Source: Candidatus Auribacterota bacterium (GTDB taxonomy: Bacteria; Auribacterota; Tritonobacteria; UBA1439). From it: DNA of 11,149 nt. Positions 6,320 through 11,149 of this stretch are shown in pieces; within the stretch, counting starts at the first letter, position 1; the number at the start of each line of letters is the position of its first letter. Below the pieces are notes generated by a model, which saw nothing but the letters and a program-made list of their open reading frames with translations, had not been told where the DNA came from and made no database searches. Where the stretch lies: assembly GCA_026391995.1 (NCBI GenBank), contig JAPLCY010000180.1:1-11149 (forward strand), read 5' to 3'. The position numbers were made by a program, and so were the translations under genes.

Positions 6320-7993
6320 ATGGTGTTCGTTCTGCTCTGCGCCGCCTCTCTCGTTCTTGGTTTTGTACTGCGTTCGGAGGTTCCTGTGGAGGGGCTGACC
6401 ATTGATGAGGCGGATATGCTGTCCGAGATGTTCAGCTATATCAATGGCCATCCGCTGGCCATTCATATCGTGAACGCCAATCTTTCCTTGCCCTTATTCC
6501 TCTACGCCCCCGTTATTCAAAGGGTTTCAATTCCCTATAAGATTCAGAGATTAATTTTCTGTATCGAGATCGCTGTGGGGCAGAGCATGATCATATGCGC
6601 GGCATACGTACTCTTCGGGGTGTATGGCTTGTGGATCAGCGGCCTGACACTTGCGGCATCCAGAATCGGACTCGCGCCACATCTACTCCCGCACGGTACC
6701 ACCCGCCTCTTCCTCCCCATCGGGGGCTTTTTGCTGGTCTTCGCGTTTCTCGCCCGCTCTGATGTCGTCAAAAAGTGGCATCTCGTGGGCGGTTCTCTGC
6801 TGATGGGGGTAGTGATATTCTGGGCCATGTTTTCGTACCCCGGGGGGCGCCCCCTGATAGGTACGGCGGTACTGGTGTGCGTGTATCTCCTGGTATCCCG
6901 TAAGACCGGGGTGTGCGGAGCGATATGCGCCCTCCTCCTCTGCTTTTTGGTTGCCTACCTGCTGGGACTTGGCTACGCGAGCCTCTGCGTGGACGGTGGG
7001 ACGACGTTCGGGGAGAGGATGCGCGTGGTCAGCAGAGTCTACTTCCGGCATACGGGTTGGGGGAGGTATGTCCCCGTCTCGCAGTACTGGCCGAACGCCG
7101 TTGCCCTGTACCATCAATTTTTTGATCCCTCGCGGGACGATTATGCGGCGCCAAGCAATCTGATAAGTGCAGTACGGGCCATGGCATTGCCCTGGTATGT
7201 CGTACCCCTGGCGGCGGCGATACTCTGCGCGATGCTCGTCGATTTGTGCATGCTGCTGTTCGCGAAGACATGCCCCTCCTATCTTCGCGGGCGGTTTGTA
7301 AGGGATCTCTTTCTTCTGCTTTTTATTCCGGTCGGCGTGTTGCCGGCGATCGTCAGTGATCAACCGGTGCTCAGGCGATCCTTGGTGGGGATAGCGTCGC
7401 TCATTCTCTTTTCCGCGAGGCCGATTGTCACGTGGAGGCGATTTCCCTTTGTAAGAAACCTTTGTTCGTGTGGGGTGGCTGCGCTGGTTCTTGTCTCGGC
7501 GGTGCACACGGGCGGCAACCTGAGGGGAGAGTATTTTGCGCATGTGCCGTATCACAGGGCAGGGCCGACCAAGAGAATGTATGAACTGGTGTGGGCGCTC
7601 ATGGAGCACGGGGACATCGAGATAATTTTTATTCCCGATCACAACCCCTATAGCTTCACTTGTTACTATGCTGATCCGGCATTCGCTGCCATGCTGGACG
7701 GCAAAATTGTCCCCTGGGCAATGGTTTCCCGTCATGTTGCAGGGCTGAAGGGGAAAACCGTCGTCGGGATTATCTGCGAGAATAACAATCTCAGTGATTT
7801 TGAGGAGAAATACGGGCTTCCCGGGGTAGACGGGTTTGCCTGTAATATCGGCCGTCAGATAAACTCTGACCGAGGCGTCGCCACGTGGAATGATTTTGCG
7901 GTCGCCTGCTGGGGGGATGAGTGCGATTTTGTGGAATCGCTCCTGCCTCAGCCGCAGTCGCTCACGCCGTTCCCTACCGAGCCCAACATATAG
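6320..7993 (+). CDS. Divergent GT-C-like integral membrane protein
   Basis: 557 residues from ATG 6320, chosen for its AGGAG and because the first helix then begins at residue 2. About ten hydrophobic segments are seen up to residue 395. The first outer loop holds T27-I-D-E30, the position of the catalytic acidic pair in PMT_2-type GT-C proteins. S115-R-I-G-L-A-P120, F171-S-Y-P-G-G-R177 and R352-R-S-L-V-G-I-A359 line up in order with the blocks around I-A-E-R-L-G-L-A-P, G-Y-P-P-F-R and R-R-L-V-G-A of the 619-residue protein encoded head to head with it, so the two look distantly related. The C-terminal ~160 residues form an outer domain with five cysteines (448, 486, 508, 530, 535). A 97-base gap without a clear terminator separates it from the next gene, so read-through is likely. 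Most likely a glycosyltransferase; loss of activity cannot be excluded. Confidence 0.65.
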   Translation: MVFVLLCAASLVLGFVLRSEVPVEGLTIDEADMLSEMFSYINGHPLAIHIVNANLSLPLFLYAPVIQRVSIPYKIQRLIFCIEIAVGQSMIICAAYVLFGVYGLWISGLTLAASRIGLAPHLLPHGTTRLFLPIGGFLLVFAFLARSDVVKKWHLVGGSLLMGVVIFWAMFSYPGGRPLIGTAVLVCVYLLVSRKTGVCGAICALLLCFLVAYLLGLGYASLCVDGGTTFGERMRVVSRVYFRHTGWGRYVPVSQYWPNAVALYHQFFDPSRDDYAAPSNLISAVRAMALPWYVVPLAAAILCAMLVDLCMLLFAKTCPSYLRGRFVRDLFLLLFIPVGVLPAIVSDQPVLRRSLVGIASLILFSARPIVTWRRFPFVRNLCSCGVAALVLVSAVHTGGNLRGEYFAHVPYHRAGPTKRMYELVWALMEHGDIEIIFIPDHNPYSFTCYYADPAFAAMLDGKIVPWAMVSRHVAGLKGKTVVGIICENNNLSDFEEKYGLPGVDGFACNIGRQINSDRGVATWNDFAVACWGDECDFVESLLPQPQSLTPFPTEPNI

Positions 7994-8072
7994 GTGGCGG
8001 CTAGGGTGTAGGGGAGAGAATATCGATGGCGGTCTCTACATTAATCAAATACCTTTGCGCCAGGGCATGCAT

Positions 8073-8080
8073 GGGGGGAG
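8073..8080 (+). promoter_or_regulatory. Ribosome binding site of the GT2-methyltransferase gene
   Basis: GGGGGGAG lies 10 bases before ATG 8091. The frame is open further upstream to 7890, inside the preceding gene, but the GT2 fold begins exactly at this ATG, so the upstream codons are not thought to be translated. Confidence 0.5.
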
Positions 8081-8090
8081 CGCTCATCCT

Positions 8091-9464
8091 ATGAAGCTAT
8101 CGGTGGTCATACCGGTCTATAACGAAATCAACACCGTTGCGGAGATCATTCGGAGGGTGAGGGACGTTCCCCTCGACAAGGAGATCATTGTCGTTGACGA
8201 CTGTTCCACCGACGGCACGCGGGAGGAGCTGCGGCAGATGAGCGGGGGCGATCCCGCCTTCAGGGTGATCTACCAGGAGCGCAACCAGGGCAAGGGGGCG
8301 GCGCTCCGGGAGGGATTCAGGCACGTCACGGGGGATATCGTCATCATCCAGGACGCCGACCTGGAGTATTACCCCGAGGAATACCCGAAGCTGATCGAGC
8401 CGATCGTAAAGGGGCGCGCGGACGTGGTCTATGGCTCCCGCTTTCTCGGGGCGCACCGCGTCTTCCTCTTCTCGCACTACTTCGGGAACAAGATCATCAA
8501 CCTGTTCACCAACATCCTCTATAACTGCATCTTCACCGACATGGAGACCTGCTACAAGGCGTTCCGCGCGGATATCATCAAACATTTCAAGCTCCGGTCG
8601 AACAGCTTCGGGTTCGAGGCGGAGTTCACCGCCAACGTGATGAAGCGCGGCTCCAAGGTGTATGAGGTTCCCATCTCCTACGACGGTCGATCGTACAGCG
8701 AGCGCAAGAAGATCACCTGGAGGGACGGTCTCATCGCGCTCTTCTGGCTGCTCCGCTGCAAGTTCCAGGCGGTGGACATCGGCAGGGAAACGCTCCTGAG
8801 GATGGAGACGGTCAACGGGTACAACGACTGGATTTTAGACCGGGTCGGTCCATTCATCGGCGACCGCGTCCTTGAAGCGGGGTGCGGCATCGGCAATATC
8901 ACCTCCAAAATTCTTGGGAAACAGTTTGTCATCGCCGCGGATGTGTCCGAGGAGCATCTCCAGACCCTGAGAAATAGGCTTGTGGAGAGTGCACGATTAA
9001 AAATTATTAAATATGATCTCAACGAGTGTGACGCGTCGCACTTCCGCGGCGACCATCTTGACACGGTACTGTGCCTGAACGTGCTCGAACATATCCAGGA
9101 CGATACCGCCGTTCTAAGGTGCTTCTTTAAAATATTGGAACCCCGCGGCCGCCTCGTGCTCCTGGTGCCGGCGTGCGAGGTCCTTTACAGCAAGATGGAT
9201 TCGGGGCTTTCTCACTACCGCCGCTATTCGCGGGAGGAGCTGCGCCTGAAGATCGAGGGGGCCGGTTTCAAGCTCGAGTCAGTCAATTACCTCAATCTCC
9301 CCGGAGCCATCGGCTGGTTCGTGAACGGCAGGCTCTTCGGGCGGAGGATGCTGCCGCGCTATCAGATGAAACTCTTCGACCTCTTTGTCCCGGTCCTGGG
9401 GATCGAGCGCCACGTGCGGATACCATTTGGCCTTTCGCTTCTTGCAATCGGCGTCAAGGAGTGA
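8091..9464 (+). CDS. Bifunctional GT2 glycosyltransferase / class I SAM-dependent methyltransferase
   Basis: 457 residues, two domains. Residues 1-235 are a DPM1/DPG-synthase-like GT2 domain: V6-I-P-V-Y-N-E12, V34-V-D-D37 with C-S-T-D-G42 (nucleotide binding), Q87-D-A-D-L-E-Y93 (metal-binding DxD), Y114-G-S-R-F118 and M151-E-T-C-Y-K156. Such enzymes transfer a sugar from a nucleotide to polyprenyl phosphate at the cytoplasmic face. No C-terminal membrane helices are evident, so it is probably peripheral. Residues about 240-457 are a Rossmann methyltransferase: V260-L-E-A-G-C-G-I-G268 (SAM loop), acidic D284, L329-N-V-L-E-H334, and H-Y-R-R-Y-S-R-E-E-L followed by G-A-G-F, common in methyltransferases found beside GT2 genes. 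The fusion is a known architecture. It would supply donor for the neighbouring GT-C enzymes; the methyl acceptor is unknown. Confidence 0.88.
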   Translation: MKLSVVIPVYNEINTVAEIIRRVRDVPLDKEIIVVDDCSTDGTREELRQMSGGDPAFRVIYQERNQGKGAALREGFRHVTGDIVIIQDADLEYYPEEYPKLIEPIVKGRADVVYGSRFLGAHRVFLFSHYFGNKIINLFTNILYNCIFTDMETCYKAFRADIIKHFKLRSNSFGFEAEFTANVMKRGSKVYEVPISYDGRSYSERKKITWRDGLIALFWLLRCKFQAVDIGRETLLRMETVNGYNDWILDRVGPFIGDRVLEAGCGIGNITSKILGKQFVIAADVSEEHLQTLRNRLVESARLKIIKYDLNECDASHFRGDHLDTVLCLNVLEHIQDDTAVLRCFFKILEPRGRLVLLVPACEVLYSKMDSGLSHYRRYSREELRLKIEGAGFKLESVNYLNLPGAIGWFVNGRLFGRRMLPRYQMKLFDLFVPVLGIERHVRIPFGLSLLAIGVKE

Positions 9465-9466
9465 GC

Positions 9467-9488
9467 GGCAACGGCATATTCTGTTGCC
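9467..9488 (+). other. Short hairpin after the GT2-methyltransferase stop
   Basis: GGCAAC (9467-9472) and GTTGCC (9483-9488) can pair over a 10-base loop two bases past the TGA. No T-tract follows, so it is not a standard intrinsic terminator; it could slow 3' decay or be chance. It overlaps the -35 of the promoter proposed at 9484-9512. Confidence 0.2.
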
Positions 9489-9512
9489 CGGCATCCCCAG
9501 ACGGTGTAGAAT
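9484..9512 (+). promoter_or_regulatory. Candidate sigma-70 promoter for the TPR lipoprotein gene
   Basis: TTGCCC (9484-9489), a 17-base spacer and TAGAAT (9507-9512) match the consensus at nine of twelve positions with ideal spacing. Transcription would start near 9519, about 60 bases before ATG 9581. It would uncouple this gene from the glycosyltransferase operon, but such matches also arise by chance. Confidence 0.35.
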
Positions 9513-9580
9513 GGACAGCCTCGTGGTCGGGCTCCCCCATGCGGGTTCCCGTCAAGGGTAGATTGGATACCGATGTGACG

Positions 9581-11149
9581 ATGAAGCGTTTCCTGAGATC
9601 CATCCCGTTGTTGCTGCTCCTCTGCCTGTTCGGCTGCGGGGCACGGGACGAACGCCACTATGAGCTTGCCCTCCGTTACAAGGAGAGCGGCGATTATGAC
9701 AAGGCGATCGTCGAACTCCAGAGCGCGATCCGGATCAACCCGCGCGCGAGCAAGGCGTACAACCAGCTCGGCGTTCTTTACGGCAAGGTGTCCCTCTATG
9801 ACAAGGCCGCGGAGCAGTTCCGGCGGGCGGTGGAGGTTGATCCCGCCTTTGCCGCGGGCTACTATAATCTCGGCGTCCTTTACCAGTCGCACATGAACAA
9901 GCCCGCGGAAGCCGTCACGGCCTATCGCCACTATGTGGCGCTCGTCCCTGAGGGGCAGAAGGTGGAGGCGGTCAGGAAGATCATCGACGGCCTGATGCAG
10001 CGGCCTGAGGTGCAGAGCGCGCTCGCCGAGTCTTCCGACGAACAGCTTGTGATCGCGAAGGGGCACGAGGAGCGCGGCGATTACGCGCAGGCGATCGAGG
10101 CGTACGGAAAGGCGATCGCCCGGGATCCGCGCGGATCTTCGCGGGTCCATCTCCAGATCGCAAAGCTCTACGAGGAGAAGCTCCAGAAGCCCGCAGATGC
10201 CCTGAGACACTACCAGGCATACCTCGACGCCAATATCAACGCCCCCGATGCTTCCGAGGTGATGGCATGCGTCGGGCGTGTGCGCGAGAAGATCGCCCCC
10301 GCCGTGACACCGGGAGGTTCGCCCGACGAGAAGCTCGCGGGCGCCGAGGAGCTCCTGAAGAATCGACAGACCGCCAGCGCCATCGAGCTGCTGATCCAGG
10401 CGCGAGACGCGGCCCCCGGGAACGAGCGTGCCCATGACATGCTCGCCGAGGCGTACATGGACGCCGGAGACCTGAAGGCGGCGGAGAAAGAGTATGAGTG
10501 GCTCAAATCCCATCAGCGCGATTTCCCCTACACCAGGGAGCTGCTCCAGGTATACACCTCGCTTGGCGACGCGGCTTTGAACGCGGGGAGGAACGCGGAG
10601 TCGGAGGAGAGATTTATCAAGGCGATCGAGCTCGCGCCAAACGACGGGATGCTTCATCTCCGGCTCGCGAGGGCCCTTGCCGCGGCGGGGAAATCTCAGC
10701 GAGCTCTCGAGGAGGCCACCACCGCGAGAACCCTTGCCCCCGGCGAGGTGGGAGAGAAGGAGATGGCGGAGCTCCATCTCGGCAGCGCGCGTTTCCTTTC
10801 CTCGCAGGGGCAGTACGAGCTTGCGGGGCAGTCGCTTGATGAGGCCGCACGACTCCAGCCGGGACTCGACCTGGGCAAGGATACCGCCGATATGTGCGCG
10901 GGGCGGGGGCGGCTCGCGCAGAAGGAAGGAAGGTACGCCGCCGCGGAGAAGGAATATGCGAAGGCGCTCCAGATCGACCCGGCGCGCATTCCTCTGAGGC
11001 GCGAGCTCGCCGCCGTCTATGAGTCGCTCGGGCGGTATGACCGGGCGCTCGAAGAACTTGAAACAGTCGCCAGGAGCGGGGAGGAGGGGGTATCCGCCTA
11101 CAGGGATATGGGGAGGATCTGCGAGACGTACAAGGCCGATAATGCGCTC
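9581..11149 (+). CDS. TPR-repeat lipoprotein, 3'-truncated
   Basis: 523 codons are visible and the frame is still open at the window edge. Residues 1-19 form a lipoprotein signal peptide: K2-R3 and R6, the run P9-L-L-L-L-L, and a lipobox-like L16-F-G-C19. After cleavage and lipidation it would sit in the envelope. The rest is tetratricopeptide repeats, clearest at about 26-59, 58-92, 92-125, 156-188, 283-312, 325-356, 396-428 and 445-478, with the usual G-D/R-Y-x-x-A and A-I-x-x-x-P blocks. A Ser/Pro/Gly linker near 240-250 separates an N-terminal pair of related modules from a longer array. ATG 9581 is chosen because it places the signal peptide at the N-terminus; in-frame GTG 9575 and ATG 9539 are alternatives, and no strong Shine-Dalgarno decides. 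TPR lipoproteins usually serve as scaffolds; the partner is unknown. The gene is GC-rich, like the GT2-methyltransferase. Confidence 0.85.
   Translation, partial: MKRFLRSIPLLLLLCLFGCGARDERHYELALRYKESGDYDKAIVELQSAIRINPRASKAYNQLGVLYGKVSLYDKAAEQFRRAVEVDPAFAAGYYNLGVLYQSHMNKPAEAVTAYRHYVALVPEGQKVEAVRKIIDGLMQRPEVQSALAESSDEQLVIAKGHEERGDYAQAIEAYGKAIARDPRGSSRVHLQIAKLYEEKLQKPADALRHYQAYLDANINAPDASEVMACVGRVREKIAPAVTPGGSPDEKLAGAEELLKNRQTASAIELLIQARDAAPGNERAHDMLAEAYMDAGDLKAAEKEYEWLKSHQRDFPYTRELLQVYTSLGDAALNAGRNAESEERFIKAIELAPNDGMLHLRLARALAAAGKSQRALEEATTARTLAPGEVGEKEMAELHLGSARFLSSQGQYELAGQSLDEAARLQPGLDLGKDTADMCAGRGRLAQKEGRYAAAEKEYAKALQIDPARIPLRRELAAVYESLGRYDRALEELETVARSGEEGVSAYRDMGRICETYKADNAL

Noticed and set aside
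6194..6466. N-terminal extension of the 619-residue glycosyltransferase up to 6466
   Set aside because: The extra 91 codons are hydrophilic, overlap the opposite gene and its promoter region, and do not resemble a GT-C N-terminus.
6683..7735. 350-codon minus-strand open frame
   Set aside because: Antisense to the polytopic 557-residue protein; the translation is hydrophilic, low in complexity and without a family match.
7890..8090. N-terminal extension of the GT2-methyltransferase
   Set aside because: The 67 upstream codons are Arg/Ser-rich and overlap the preceding gene; the GT2 fold begins at ATG 8091 with a ribosome binding site.
8990..9020. Short AT-rich patch in the methyltransferase domain
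   Set aside because: It is in frame, encodes a normal linker and strand of the Rossmann fold, and has no repeats or insertion signs; treated as local codon variation.
9362..10777. 471-codon open frame on the minus strand
   Set aside because: It is antisense to the methyltransferase C-terminus and the TPR gene. The plus strand has a clear signal peptide, TPR motifs and unbroken family signatures, while this translation matches no family and is an artefact of high GC.

Overview
The window is a piece of bacterial chromosome given over to membrane glycosyl transfer and envelope functions. It holds five protein-coding loci and no recognisable RNA gene, insertion sequence, transposase, phage gene or CRISPR array. 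The host looks like a moderately GC-rich bacterium that makes lipoproteins, judging from the lipobox on the last gene. DUF2298/YYY proteins carrying NHL repeats, GT2-methyltransferase fusions and long TPR lipoproteins fit an uncultured lineage such as Omnitrophota, another PVC-related group or Chloroflexota. The phylum cannot be fixed from this sequence.

Layout. Bases 1-1765 (+) carry the 3' part of a DUF2298/YYY-type polytopic membrane protein with a C-terminal NHL beta-propeller. Its reading frame is broken by a +1 shift near 1475-1500. Thirteen bases later, tail to tail, a minus-strand pair begins: an 852-residue GT-C-like membrane protein with a C-terminal CBM4/9-like sandwich (1779-4337), preceded in the operon by a 619-residue PMT_2/GT39-type glycosyltransferase (4334-6193). 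The two share an ATGA stop/start overlap. A 126-base divergent region (6194-6319) holds a plausible minus-strand sigma-70 promoter and a small dyad. On the plus strand follow a divergent 557-residue GT-C-like membrane protein (6320-7993), a GT2 glycosyltransferase fused to a class I methyltransferase (8091-9464), and a TPR lipoprotein that runs off the right edge (9581-11149). No stretch over 300 bases lacks a gene.

How the parts may fit together (inference): a DPM1-like GT2 enzyme normally loads a sugar onto polyprenyl phosphate on the cytoplasmic face, and GT-C enzymes use such lipid-linked sugars on the outer face. The locus could therefore supply one lipid-linked donor to several acceptor-specific GT-C enzymes. 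The methyltransferase half may modify the sugar or lipid product, and the beta-rich tail domains may recognise glycans or proteins outside the membrane. The TPR lipoprotein would be an envelope scaffold.

The main oddities are the frameshift in the NHL region, the two differently tailed YYY/GT-C proteins lying tail to tail, the head-to-head pair of distantly similar GT-C proteins, and a lower GC content in the central three genes than in the flanks.
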